Assembly (NCBI GenBank): GCA_963995525.1
Contig: OZ023213.1
Location: 15,920,033-15,984,032 of the forward strand
Length of the DNA: 64,000 bases
Direction of reading: 5' to 3'
DNA from: Escarpia spicata
Lineage: Eukaryota > Annelida > Polychaeta > Sabellida > Siboglinidae
In this document: piece after piece, positions 19,869-34,800 of the stretch
How positions within the stretch are numbered: the first letter of the stretch is position 1
Layout of the letters: each line of letters opens with the position of its first letter
Made by a program: the position numbers and the translations under genes
Notes under the pieces: generated by a model
Told to the model about the DNA's origin: nothing
The model's database searches: none
Seen by the model: only the letters and a program-made list of their open reading frames with translations

Positions 19869-22800
19869 GTGAGCATTCTGTTGTGGCTATGTTTGTGTCA
19901 ATTTTGAAGGATTTCTTCATTATTTTCGCCAATTTAACATCTAATTGGATTTATTTGGATATGATTCTAACATTTTCTGTTGCATGTTGTGTTTCAGGTC
20001 TCAATGGAGTGGCGAGATCTGGTGGGGATGCTTCAGTGGACCGAAGAAAGAGAAATTATAAACTGGTTTTAGACCCTACTTTGAAACCAGGGTCACAAAA
20101 AGTTTACCGCTTTGATGGCAGTTTACCTGGGGTAATAGTGACAAACTGTGTTGGTTAAATGTTTATTTACCGCCATGCATAGTGCCAACCATGTTTATCG
20201 TACAAGAACAATTTGTCAACAACAAAAATGACAGCTAAGATAGTGACAGCTAAAATGACAACAAACAGAAACTGATACATTTAACCTAAGTTAAAATAAT
20301 AACATTTGGATCTGTTTTTTATTATGCATACCTTTGCAGAGGTTTACCGTTTAATTATAAATTTGTAAAAGTTGATGGGTTAATGCTATAAGTATTAAAT
20401 AACAGTACTGGTAAGTATTGGTAGGAAACAAAGGGCTGAGCTATATTGTATGCATTATAAAGGCACCTACTAAGTTTGCAAAAATAACCTTGTATCTTGG
20501 AATTAAAGTAAAGTTAAAAAAACAGTGCATCAAACTATTTATTTGCACACAATATTTGGGAAAAGTCTTACATTCACCTTATTCATAAGTTATTGTTACA
20601 TGATACTTATTTATGCCTGATGGTTAGTGAATTATTATCTATTTCCATATTAACAAATGTTGTATATATGAAATGTTCACTAAAATATCCACGTCTAAAT
20701 GTGGTTTCATATTTGTTTACATTGAGTTCTTTTGGGGATATTATTAAGCAAACAGCATTATTCTGAGTATTGCTTCAAAAGTGTTTACATACTTGTGATG
20801 CAGGTGTAGTGGCGTACATTATGATTTAATCAAGCTACTGGTGTATTTTTTTATAAATGGTTACACCAAAGGCTTTAGAACACTTGTGTATAATTATATT
20901 TGTTTTTGTATTTAAAAATTATGTTTTGTGAAATTTGCCAACTATTACCGAGTCCGTTATCATGTATTATTTGACATACTAACATATCCATTCAATACCT
21001 TCCTTGTTACCATGCCAAAATATTAATATACCTGAATAGACTTCTACCCTATTTAAAATATAGCTTGATAGGTACACCTGTACTGCTGTTATGAAGGACA
21101 CAAGTTTACAGGTAAATTAATCTTTGGTAGTGATAACAAGAAATTACATCAATAAAAATAATAATTCAGTATAATTAACTATCCTGAAGAATGTTCAGTA
21201 AACTAACAAATCTCCTTTATGTGTGCCATCATTAGACTGAGAATTGTGAAGGTATTCTATACTAAGAATATTGTAAGATTCCACATGAACTGTGTTTTAT
21301 ATGCCAATTGTTTGTGATGTTCAGTCGAATTGTAAATGTATCATGTATTTACTTTGTTTCAGGAAACAACGCCTCTGATTGTACGGGATCCCAGGTCTCG
21401 TATGAAGCGGTTTTGGACCCGGAGAGAACCAGCCTTTTTGCCTGTTCCAAAGTTTACGGTAATTATCCTAGAGGTGAAACATTTTAAACAACACTATGCT
21501 AAGTATAAACACACGCATTAGATACATATATTGCTAAACCAATATACTAAACACACAATATGATGCTCACAAAAACAAGTCCAAAATTTAACATTTGAAC
21601 ATATTTGGAAATAGTTTCCAAGCAGCAGTAAAATATTCGCATTTTCTACCAACTGTAATTCATTAGATCCATACGTTATAGAACAGTCAAGATTTGTGAG
21701 ACAACAAAATTATTTCAAATATGGCCATTATTTGTAGAGCGTTAATATTTTTTAAATATTAAAACACTTCATCCTATACCATTGCATATTAAAAAAAAAT
21801 TGTAATGTGTTTATTATATATTTTTCACACTGATATGTTTTAGTATGACGAGTATTACGTCGGTGTGATATTACCAAAAGAGGTGACATTCTGTCACCTG
21901 AATGACAACATCAACCAGAGTTTCCTACTCGACATGTGCAAGAGCTTTGGTAATGTGGAAGAGTGCAACATATACTACCACCCAAAGACAAAGAAACATC
22001 TTGGGTTGGGTCGGGTAAGTACATTATGTAAGAAGCTAAGAGTCCTAAATTACAGAATAAACAAGATAAGCATGCAACAATCTGTACAGGTGTCCATAAA
22101 CATAAACAAGTAAGAAGCATGCAAGACCTGAGCACTGTCTGATCATTTTCAATGACCGACCTATGCAAATCAGTTTTATTTTGTTTTGTCCAATGTTGTA
22201 CAACTACCTTTTTCCAATACATGTAACACATTCTGTTAAACTTGTGAACACCATTTTCAGACATGGGGTCAAATACATTTGTATTTGAAAGTATTTAAAT
22301 ACTTTTTTTAAGTATTTGTATTTGGCATTTAAGAAATGAAAATAATTGTATTTAAATACATCCCTAAAGTATTTGAAATGTTCTAATACTTTTTCAAATT
22401 TTACTATTTCATTTACGAATTCACCACTTTTCCACTCATAAATAATGGCAAAATAAGGCCACCATGTGAAATGTCATTGAGAGCATTGTGTGTGAAACCA
22501 ACATTACCTTACTTGTCAGTTATCACTGTGATGCAATTAGCAAAAAGGAGACTGTTGCACTGGCCTGCCTGTCTTTTGATCATAGTTTCCAAGTCCCAGC
22601 TAACCAAACTACCTATTTGGTACCTAATCAATGTGGCTGCTTAAGGTCTGCTATTGTGGCAAATATTTGGTTGCAGTCTGTAGGTTAAGAGAATGTGGTG
22701 GCTTCTCAAGTCAGGTGGTACCATCATCAAAAAGGGCATGTTGTAACTGCAAGTTAGCAACCCCCCCCCCTCATAAAAGCTGTTGGATGTTGTTCAAACA

Positions 22801-25800
22801 TCACCCGTCACAGCAGCGCAACCTGATTGATACATATTGACACATCTCCCGTTAATCTATTACCACAGACAGAGTTAGACTAGAGGATTTTTTTTAATGA
22901 CTCATTTTATTTCGCCATTTGACTGCATAACGACATTGGTTCTTGTATGTATAGTTATGTAGGATGTTAAAAGCTAGTGGATGGAGATGATGCGATTTAA
23001 GATTTTACACAGATTAAAGAACAAATACGGGTACTGAAACATATACAGTATATCTCGCCATGATTGTTCATAACATCATAACAATTATGCCAATAAACTA
23101 CATATCTAAATATAAGACTTGCTTTTGTTTTAGCTATATTGTAATACATTCTGAAAAGTATTTGAAATACCTTCCAATGTACTTGTATTTAAAATTCTTT
23201 TGCATATCAAAGTATTTGTATTTGAATACCTCAAGAGTATTTGTGTTTAAATACATTTCAATGTATTTGACCCCATGTCTGACCATTTTGCATTTTAGTC
23301 GACTAGCTTTTAAGATTGTGCTAGATACGTGTGAAGAGCAAAACTTCAGAAAAGCTGGGGGGATATTTTACATGAGCAATGTCAACTAATATTGAGTCCT
23401 TATTTGTATCAAAGTATTCTGATTTGATAAATTTAACATGGAACCCTGTCTTTCTTGTAGGTGCTGTTCACATCGACACGGGCAGCTCGACAGTGCTGCG
23501 AGAAGCTGCATAACACGTCCAAGATGGGCAAGATTATGACCGTTATCGTCGACAGCATGGGTATGCTCATTGGCCCTACTAGTTGGGTTGTAACAGTGGA
23601 CGTGCAACGTTTTCTAGGACGAAGTCTATAATGTTGGTCTGGATAAATCCGTGTTAACTTTTCCGTTGCATAGCTGTCCTATTGATTGCATTCCAGTCGA
23701 GTGTTGCCATCTACCCGGCTGCTAAATACACCTACATCATACAAAATCAGCTGCAACTTATCGGAAGCCTGTTTAGCATCATGAATTTTATTGTAACAAA
23801 TCAAATCAAAATCTTAAATAATAATGCAGAATGAAACATAGGGGAAGAACATCGTATACTCCAGTTGTATAAAGTTATACTCCAGTTGTATAATATGTTA
23901 TACTCCAGATGTATAAACTTATACTCCAGTTGTATAGTGTTATACTCCAGTTGTATAAACTTATACTCCAGTTGTATAATGTTATACTCCAGTTGTATAC
24001 ATTTATACTCCAGTTGTACAAAGTTATACTCCAGTTGTATACATTTATACTCCAGTTGTATAATGTTATACTCCAGTTGTATACTGTTATACTCCAGTTG
24101 TATAATGTTATACCACCAGATGACAGGACACAATGCCCTGAGTTACCAAAACAAATTTTTGAGCAATAACGGAAATAATTATATCCAAACTTAGATATGT
24201 TTCCGTGTGCTGCAGGAGCTGAGAGGGACCGCATCTACAGCGACCTGATCACTGACAAACCCCCACCTCGACCCATGTCCCCCAAGACCCCCCAGGCCAA
24301 AGACCCCCGCCACAAACTTGCCGAACCCACTCCATCACTTGAGATGCCTGTTACGGTTGACCGACCAGTGCTCGCCATTGACCGGTCAGCATCGACTGAC
24401 CACTCGGGCTTCTGGACACCCGGTAGCAGTAGTGTGGCATCCTCTGACCGTGGCTATGGCACTGCTAGTTTACCCTACCCCGAGAGTGTAGGGGGATACT
24501 CAAACACGCCCTCGGAGGCTAGTTTTTCTGCGGGGCAGTTGGACATGAGTTACCCCCCAAGCACGCCACACACGCCCCAAATGGGGTTTGTTGACAGCAA
24601 TATGATGCAGATGGCGCCACCGGCCGCAGGGTACGACAGCGGGATGTCGGGCGAGGGGATCATGTTTAACACAGACTCGTTCCAGCATCCACCACCTCAG
24701 TACGAGGCGCAGGGCTACGACGGGCAACCTCATAACTACGACCGGTCATATAAACAGCAGCAGCGGTCAGGGTATGGACAGTACGACCAGTCATTTCAGA
24801 AGAAGGATCGTGGGAGGGATCGGAGGGATAATCGGTGGGAATGGAATGATCATAGGGATCGGCAGAGGAGGGATCGTCACAGAGATGGGAAAGACAGAGG
24901 AAGGTATCACTCCCATCACAAAGGAAGGGAAGGAGATCGGGAACACGGGGATAGACACCACGGCGGGGAGTGGAATCGGGACCGCAACAAGGACTGGAAC
25001 AACGGAAGGAGCCGGGACTGGGAGAACGGACGGGAGTGGGAGGAGGGGAGGCAGTGGGACAGCAGCGGCGGGGGAAGACCGTGGGAGGGGGACTGTAACA
25101 ATCGGGACAACAGCTGGAACAAGGACCGGGAGCAGCAGTACCCACCGCCCCCACTACCCCAGCCCCCACTACCCCAGCCCCCGCTACCCCAGCCCCCGCT
25201 ACAGCAGCCTCCCGCTCCCCTCCCGCCCTCTGTCCCCCTCCTGCCACCGACACACATACCTCCCGTGCCCCCTCCCCAATCCGCCCCACTACTACCACCC
25301 AGGCCGACGGTGGCGCCGCCTATGCCAGACATTACGACAGCCCCGCCCCCTCTGCCGCACCCGGTCTTGGCTCCGCCCCCGGCGCGACTCAGTCCTGAGA
25401 TGGACTCTCGGCGGAGCACCAGTCTCGAGGCGAGAATACAATCACTGCTGCGACAGAACTCCGACTTCGACAATGCCGGTGGTGACGCAGATCAGCCGAC
25501 ACTACCTGACGATGACACGCCACCACTACCGCCAACGATGGAGGACATTGAACCCCCTCCGCTGCCCCCTGAGCCGGAGGAGTGTGCGCCCCCTCTACCG
25601 GAGGAAAGCGCACCCCCTCTTCCCAGTGATGGGGAGACAGTTTGCGATATCCCTAGCAATGGGATATTGTCGAGTGGGGAGATGCTATCTACCTTCCACA
25701 TGTGGGCGACTAGTGACTTTGTGCAAGAGGAAAGCGTCGAGGTAGGCACTGACAGGACACCCATACCTACTGCCGACGCAGTCAGCATCACCGAAGTCAC

Positions 25801-28800
25801 CAGTGCCGACATCGCTGATGCTGCACAGAAGACCAATGTCACCGACGATGACGACGATGACCACATGAGTCTATCATCGCTGAGCAGCGGCGAGGAAAAA
25901 CTGGAGGTGACCACGCTACCGCCACCTGGTGTCATGCAGGTGCAACACCCGCCACCTGGTGGCGCGTTGTTTGCGAGTCCGACACTGCTGCCGACATGGG
26001 GACTCAACACGAAGCTGCAGATGCAGAACATGTACAATGTATCGATGATGGCACCAGTGCATGGTGCATCGTTCCTCAACAATCCCTCTGTGAACCATGA
26101 GTACGAGGAGGAGCAGATGTTCAGTGGAGTCCTGGAGAAAGTGATTGCTGAGCTGCGTGTCGTCATGATGAAGGACCTTGGCAAGAAGATGGTGGAGACG
26201 TCTGCCTTCAAGTCGTTCGAAGGCTGGTGGGACGGCGAGAAAAACAGACATAAGGTAGGCTGTAAACCATGGTTTAATCTATAGACCCATCCACCTGTCA
26301 TTTAGACAGCTACAGTTTGTTTTTGGACAGGTTGATATTTTAATTTGGATGGGTAAAAACGTTAAAAATTTGATCCTACATAAAAACTCGCTGTAAACTG
26401 TATGTGTCGGTGTTCAAACAGGACATGGAAATTATTAAATAGCTGGAATTTTGTTAGTTAAAAACCAAGCCCTTGAAAGTCTAGGATTTTTTGTAAATGG
26501 TGTGGAAAAGCCTGGAATTCAATAGTAAGTTTTTAGAAATAAAATAATCAGTTATTTGCCTATGGAAACTGTGAGTGGGCGAACCACTCACCTTCAGAGG
26601 GTGTTACTGTGGGAACAAGTTTTAAAAGGTAAATATAAAAAAGTTTAATGGTGTATTAAATTTATAATGGTGATTTATAATTGTGGCCCTCGGGTTTGTT
26701 CCATAGACGGAAGCTAACTAGTACAGGTATAGTATAATTAAACTTAAAATGTATGTTTTGTACAACTGTTGTCCTTAAATGTAAGTCGGTTTTGGCAAGG
26801 ATTTTTTTAAGATGCCTAGAATGTATGTATATAAATACATAAATATTGTATGATACGTGGTTATACATCGTTCGTTTGCATTTACAGAAAATCATACCAA
26901 ATATGACAGACAAAGTATCAGTTGCCAAGGCAACTACTGCCCCAACAACAAAAATGTCCGACCTCGACTCTATATCAGCTCTGTTTGACAACCAATCGAA
27001 GGGCCTGCCAAGAGCATTAGGGGGTGGTGGCCTACTGGGCCTCCGAGGGGCCGTCCCAAAACTGCCATCATTCAGGGTGAGTTTTCAAGTCTAAGGAAGT
27101 ATCAGCCTTTATTGAATTGATTAAATACCATGTCTTACAATGGAACACGAATTACTGTAATAATGTAACTAATATATATTTTACTTGATATACCGTCAGA
27201 CCCCAATTTGCTCATGACATTTCACAATATTCATATTAAAACGTGATCTAGAATTTGTAATTTCTTTTTTAAATACATCAGCAATGTAATAATAATTAAT
27301 AAATAACTAAAATAGATAAGTAAATATTACTAATTAAATTAATAAAATATATTGAGTAATCAAGTTATTTTAAGATATTACATAATGTACTCTGCAATTC
27401 AGCGGAAATTCCGGCCACCATCTCCACCACCGCCGGATGAAAAGTTTCGTGGCCCAAGAACACCTGAGGGATCTGGTAAATGAAGTCTTCTATAAACCAA
27501 GTATTGTTGGACAAATTACAGTAATTGTGGTTGAATTTCTGACAACACATCCATGTTGGAGCCTATGTGATATCTACAGCTGTAGATACGATTCAGAAAG
27601 TGTCGTACAATGTGATCAAACTTTACAATGTAATTATTATGTTATTGTTTAATGGTTTTTATTTTGGTAATTAAAAAGTTACCTTCTAATATAACAAAAT
27701 ATAATATAAGTAGTTTAGAAATTCAGGTAACAGTTAGTGATTATACATGTCCTTATACGTATCCTGTCTTTTTGTTAGGTATATTAAATGTTATGTCATG
27801 TGCAGAAATTACATTTTTATTGCACAGTAAATTACTACATTTCTGTATTCTGTGGTCAAGCAGATGGTTATGATGTACTGAATTAGATAGCCTGGATAAA
27901 CGTGACCCGAGGGTCATTCTCATTCCTTGTTTGTAGATAACGATGACGTATCAGACGTAGAATCTCTGCCAGTCAAAGGAAAGACGAAGACGTCTATGAT
28001 TGAAGATACTGATAAGTCGGGCTCAGAGTCTGATGGTTAGTGGGTTAATTATCATTTGAAAATTGCAGTGTCGTGTCCTGCTGTTGACAGGTTTCAGTTT
28101 ACGATATGTCAAGCAGCAAAATCAACTTTGAAGAGCAAAATCATGTGGTTTTTGTTTTTTTAGGGTTTGTACCAGACATTAGACAGACCTAAATTGATTG
28201 TTTATAACATTATGCAAATTTTGTGCGATTATTCTGCGGTTGTTATGTCTGCCAGTCAGTTGGAACGTTTTACGTAAGGGGTCATAAGTATGTCATGTTA
28301 TTTGTGGACTTTTTTTACATCACCACTCCCTTGTTATGCTTCGTCATGCTGGCATGTACACCCCCCGTAACATTTAATTTGTTTTTACACATCTGTAATC
28401 ATTATTATATTCGTTGTTGCTTCTTCTGTGTGTGTGTTGAGTGATAACTTGAGATACTGGTACGGTGGAGGCATTAACTGGCATGATTGTGATGTAGATG
28501 AGGAGGAGGAGGACGAGGAAGAGGAAGAGAGCAGTAGTGGAGCCAGTGAGGACGAGGAGAGTGAGGAGGCATCCTCGGCTGATGAGGAGGACGAGGAAGA
28601 AGATGAGGATGCAGAAATGCAGACAGACAAGTAAGCGATCCATGTCCTATGCTTATTTATTTCATTGTAATAATAGTATCGAATAACTATCAATTCCAGT
28701 TACACCTGTCATGTGATTGTTTACCACGGTACAGTCGAGTCTTGCTTTATGATCACCTCTCTGTTACAACCACCTTGCAATTAAGGTCATCCTGGGACAC

Positions 28801-31800
28801 GCCCAGATTATTTCTGGAACAGTTACGTGTAGGAAATTACTCTCACTAATACAGTCACTTTGCTAATTATGTCACTTTCGTCCAGTTCCAAGAGTGACCT
28901 TAATATTGACAGTATTCTGACAGACAGGCGTGCAAGAGGAGAACAAGAACTGTATTCAACTGTACTTTTGTGTGGGTGGATGTGCATTGATGTGTGTTGA
29001 TGTACGTTGATGTGTGTTGATGCATTGGGTTTGCGTATGTACGTGTGAGGATGCACTCATGCATAAAGGAGATGGAGAGGTTGTGACGAGGTAGTTGCTG
29101 TTTCAGAGAGGACAGCGAGGCGGAACAGGATATCTCCAAGCCCGGGACCAGTCACACACTACAGGATCACAACAAACCTAAACTGGAAAATAGGTAAATA
29201 CCAGTATTCTAGAGGAATACGTAAATGGTGGTCCAAAAACCATACAGCACCACATGTGGGTTGATGGTGGGTTGGTCGTCACCATGTAACAGGAAAAAAT
29301 ACACTACTGCCTATTGACACCTAATGAGCTCAATGTATATTAATGCATATTGTGAATATAAGAACAGGTTGTCATGGTGGGCGATGTCTTGGCAATCAGT
29401 TGAATATGTTATTCAGTTATTATTGAAAGCCATTTCGGATTGTAGGAAATACCAAGTCTCACGCCATATCATGTATTGGTGCGGTGGGTGGTGGTTGAAA
29501 CAATACGAAACAGATAAGACATGAACATAGCAGTAGATGCATTTCTCGGCATTCCATCAACAGATCATCACCACATTTATCATTTCGGAGAAACTTAATT
29601 TTGAAATGATAATATATCTCTTTTTTTTTTAAACTTGTTAACTCAAGTCCATAGTTCGATACTCATCCGTGTATAAATAATAAAATTCTATAGCGCCTAT
29701 ATCCTCATGAATCTGGAGAAACTGTCTTCATTCACTTGTTACAATTTATCAACAAATATTTAGTCCAATACAAGTTCTACAAAGTCAGTACGGTGAAGTC
29801 ATCCAATGCTGTGCCTGTGTACAATGTTACAACTTTGACTGCCAGCAGCCTGCTGATGACTCACATGGCTCGTGAGCATATTATGTCTACATCTGTCAGT
29901 CAACAGCAGTTACAGCGGCCAAAACATCAGTGTCATTAATGCACGTCTAGACATTAATAAAATTTACATGTGTAGAATTATATAATGAAAGAAAGAAATT
30001 AAGATGACGTTAGGTGGAACCATTAAATTACATTAAATACTTATGGTTTTCTGAAAGTTATGAATATAATATAAAATGTCTTAGAAGAATATAAAATGAG
30101 TATTGTAAAACTATCATATTTTTATTCAAAAGTTTTTATTTGAATACAACACTTTAATTTTGTCAATGACTGTTAGTAATAATTATAATGTTTCCTGCTG
30201 TGTGTTATAAATTTAGAAGCTCGTTGATAGTTGTACATGTTCATTCCAGATATTGGGAGCAGCTACAGAGAAAGCTCGTTTGCCAGTGTTAACTCTTAAG
30301 CTTAGTTTTAGAAACAATTGATGTGGGGCAGATGCTAACGAAATAATGCGGCTGTTGTGTAGAAATAGCAAGATGTAATATGCTCAGTTATAGTTACGTG
30401 ACTGATATGAATGTGTCATTGCAGTGAATTGACAAAGTCGACAGAGGACGTCACGTCAGAAGACAGTCGGTCTCACCTGTCACCGATAATTGAGGTTGAA
30501 GAACTGAAGACTAAGAAGAGGGCGCTACCAGAGAAGATGACACCGACAGAAGCGGACGTTTCCGAGAAGTCGGTCGACGTCAAGACAGACATTGAAACGC
30601 CTCCCGTCGACGCAAAAAACGGGGAGCGACCGGTGGTGCCCCCTGCTGGCGACACTATCATCGCCTCAGAGAAAGACTCCATCGAGCAGCTGGCAGAGGT
30701 GGACGTGTGTGACGACCAGGCGAGCAGCATGCTGCCCGTTGACAGTGGACTCGAGAAGGATGTCGCGATGGCCCTACTGCAGATGCACAATGACCAACTA
30801 GTGGTCACTAAGTCAGCGGTCACTCCGCCAAAGCCAGAGGAGACGTCTCACTACACAATGACCGCCGAACACAACTACTTCGCGCCACCGAAAAGCACCA
30901 CAGATAAGAACGCAGCACGATCTAGTGTGAAACAGGAACACACAGAGGTGGACTTGACTGATTCGGCGTCGGAGGGCGAGCCGAATCTGATTCCATGTCT
31001 TCCCCCAACCATACAGGCAGACCACAATTACTGCCGGCCATTCTACCCAGTCGAGGAAGCCGTCGTTCCGACCAAGAAACGTGCACGAAAACGAACGGCG
31101 TCGACCTCGAGTAATATTTTATCATTGTCCGATATCGACAGTCCCATTGCAAAATTCACGGACAGTGACATTCCGGAGGCATTGGAGTTCGTCGAAGTCG
31201 AGGAGACGAAAAAACCAAAGAAGAAGACATCGAAAGCGAAGGGACACGGCCGGAAGCTCGCCGACGTCACAAATCTGTCGCGTGGAAATCGAGAGCTCGC
31301 CAGCCTCCTTCCGACGATTGTCGAGAAACCGAACTTTACTCCCCGGCCAATGCAGCAAGAAATGGTCATCACATATGAGTTTCTCTTCAAGGGGATCGAT
31401 CAGGAGGATGTGGTTTATTTGCAGCAGCGCTATGAAGAACTCCTGCAGGACGATAGCATGCAGACGTACTGGCTACATGACACGCATTGGGTCGAACACA
31501 CGCACACGCTCATACCAAACTCCGCACCACCCAAGAAAAAGCGACGACATGCGGCCGACACTATGACCACCACACACAAAACAGGTAAGGACACCGCGCA
31601 GTTTCCCGTTGGTGGCTATGTCGATGTTTTGTCAGATTGTCAGAAAACTGGACCTGAGAAATTCTTTAAATTCTTCACAGTCACTGTTATCGTGACACTG
31701 ATGCGCTGATCAAATTTCACAAAAATTACATACCTCTTAAAATGCATGCATGCACATTGCAGTCATATAGTTCTGCACCCACGTGTGTGTTATGTGAATA

Positions 31801-34800
31801 ATAATGGCAGGGGTAAATCACTCCACCAATTAAGAGTCTTCTAAATATGCATAATTTCACTGCCAATACATTTTATTATGAAACCTGCTAAAAATATGCC
31901 TGATCAGTTGCATTCAGTAACTGTTCACACTTTTTTTTACAAATGTCACTATTTTCTAGGTCTTGTGTTTTTATGCCACACAACAGGAAGGTTAACTATA
32001 CTCTGACCACTGAAACTAGTATGGTCTTTTATGCAAGCACCAACACAAGTCATGAATAGTGATGAAAGAAGGCCAAATGAATGACGTTTATTAAGAGATT
32101 AAGTTAGAGAGAGAAATGTGGGCTCTACATCCCAAGGCCAGGCCTGTGACTGAGCCCATACTAGTCTCCTGTCCCTCAGGTTGACAGAGCCCACATTTCG
32201 GCATATACAACATTAGCAGTATTGTTATAGATATATACAACATCATTACTACTGTAATCACAGTAGACCTTAGGCACCGTACCGTACTAACCAAGCACAC
32301 CATTCATTCACCTAACTATAATCCCAACTACCTGCTGAAGACTTACATTGTATCAAGATTTAGCCTAAACCTATAAGTGGGGCCATTACGCTACCGGTCA
32401 CTTAAAAACAACATTTGAAATTTTAAAGAGTCTTCATAGTATCTATAATCTGATTTCTCCAAACAAGCCATAACCTCTAATTCAAAAATGGTGGAATTGA
32501 TTGAGCAGTGCTTCTTTAATCAAGTCAACAGTTGGATCAGTCAGTAAAAATGTTTTTAACAAAATGTCTGCTATTTTGTAGTGAATAATTTGTCTGGTTG
32601 TACAGGGTCAGCAAGAACAGAAGGCTATTACAAGATCAGTCACCACGAGAAGTCAGGGTATCTCCGACATGCTCGGGGGGTGCAGGAGTCTCAGAACGCA
32701 GACAGCGACGGACCTCGCCTCGTCTTTGTGAGTCTAGTGCTGCCACCTAGGGTGTACTTACCAGGTGGTTGTGCCACCTGTTGGATAATATCCGAACTAA
32801 AATTCCTAGCTCCATTGTGTCATGTAATGTTGCAATATTGTGTCGTGTTGCATTGTGCATCATTGCACTATTATATCAGCACATTGCACTGCTGTGTCAC
32901 ACTGTCACTGCTACTACATCGTGACACTCACTACATTGCGTCACTACATCATGCACACAATGTAACAACATTGTGTCACTACATCATGTACCCAGTGTCA
33001 CTACATCATGTACACTGTGTCACTTCATCATGTACATTGTGTCGCTACATTATGTCACAACATCATGTACATTGTGTCACTGCATTGTGTCACTACATCA
33101 TGTACATTGTGTCACTGCATTGTGTCACTACATCATGTACATCGTGTCACTACATCATATACATTGCGCCACTACATCATGTACACAGTGTCACTACATT
33201 GTGTCACTACATCATGTACATTGTGTCGCTACATCATATACAGTGTTACTACATTATGTCACTACATCATGTACATCGTGTCACTGTATTGTATACATTG
33301 TGTCACTGTATCGTATACATCGTGTCACTACACCGTATACACCGTGTCACTACACCGTATACACCGTCTCACTGTGTTGTCCCTCCAGGACCCGGATGTG
33401 GTGAAGAAGAAGGCTGAGAAGTCTCGCGAGGCGAGGTCTGAGTCGCGGCGCTGGCAGAACGTCCTCTCATCCATGGGCGAGGACTGCGGCGACCTCCTCA
33501 AGTTCAACCAGCTCAAGGTTGGTCGTGGCTCTAGTCGCTGGAGTCTGTGGTTTGTTGGGTGTTGTGTGGTGATGTTGGTGTTTGTTTTTGGGTGTTGGGT
33601 CCTTGTGTGTCTTGTTGTTGCGGTGTGTTGTTCAACATAGATGTATTACAACGATCCACATGCAGAAGTGGTACTGTGATGAGTTCACCTGCAGATAGTA
33701 AGCGGAAAATGTAATTGTGAACATGCTTTTTGCACTTATGTAGATGTATACTTTGTATTGTTGTGGCAACAGTGCTCAGATGTGATTTCACATGCACACA
33801 CATACATGCATGTGCACATACACAGGTACGCACGCACCCACACACACACAGACACACATGCTATCCACCAAATATGAGGTCAACTCCGTTAAAGCTAAAC
33901 TGGAGAATCATGTGACCAATCAATTGTACCGTGCTACTACACCTTTGGCTGCTACTGACGACAGCATCTGTTATTTCTCATTCAGTTCCGCAAGAAGTCG
34001 CTACATTTCTGCCGGAGTGGCATCCACGACTGGGGCCTGTTCGCCCTGGAGCCGATCGCGGCCGATGAGATGGTGGTGGAGTACGTAGGTCAAGTGATTC
34101 GCCAGACCGTGGCTGACCAGCGTGAGCGGCGGTACGAGGCCATGGGTCTCGGCAGCAGCTATCTCTTCCGCATCGATCACGACACGATCATCGACGCGAC
34201 GAAAGACGGAAACATGGCGAGATTCATCAACCACAGTTGTAATGTGAGTGTGCAGTGACAGATTCTACTGCAGTGTTCGCGCATAAACGTCTAGACGATT
34301 TAGCTTGAAACTGGTTTATGATATACAATTGTTTGCAATGCTACACGACCTGACTACAGTCGTTCTATGCCACGTGAATGTCGTACATGTGAAGTCAAAC
34401 TGATTCCACAGACCAGTTTAACTCTGTGAACACAGCATAACTAAAGGGTGGTCTCATATCAGTCATAAGGCCATATGAAAATAGTTCCCGGTGTCTCATC
34501 AAAATGTACATTTTTAAAAGGAGCTACGAAACTGTATTTAAAAAATATAGTAATACATGTTCCAGTACCAAGTAACAAATATGATTCATGTCAGGCCAAA
34601 TTACTTTGTCTACATGTTTGCTGCTTGTAAGAAATATGCCCTTATCATCAGCAAATAAAATAATTACACAAACACACCCCTTATTTCCTTTTTGACAAAG
34701 TTCTGATGAGAAACCAGGAATGTGTATATGGCGTCAACAAAACATTAGTACATTTTTAACAGACGTTACTTGTGTGAAATAAATGCAGAATTGTAAACTT

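Noticed and set aside
23801..24234. ORFs on both strands with YNWSI/YSSCI repeats
   Set aside because: A 21-bp minisatellite produces open frames automatically, and the region is an intron.
24500..26301. Long alternative-frame and antisense ORFs (up to 323 codons)
   Set aside because: They are shadows of the GC-rich SETD1 exon 6, with compositionally biased sequence and no domain.
32581..33640. Long plus-strand ORFs of 278, 210 and 143 codons with CHYIMY-type repeats
   Set aside because: They are read-through of SETD1 exons 13 and 14 into a 22-bp minisatellite. Only the exon parts match a protein family.
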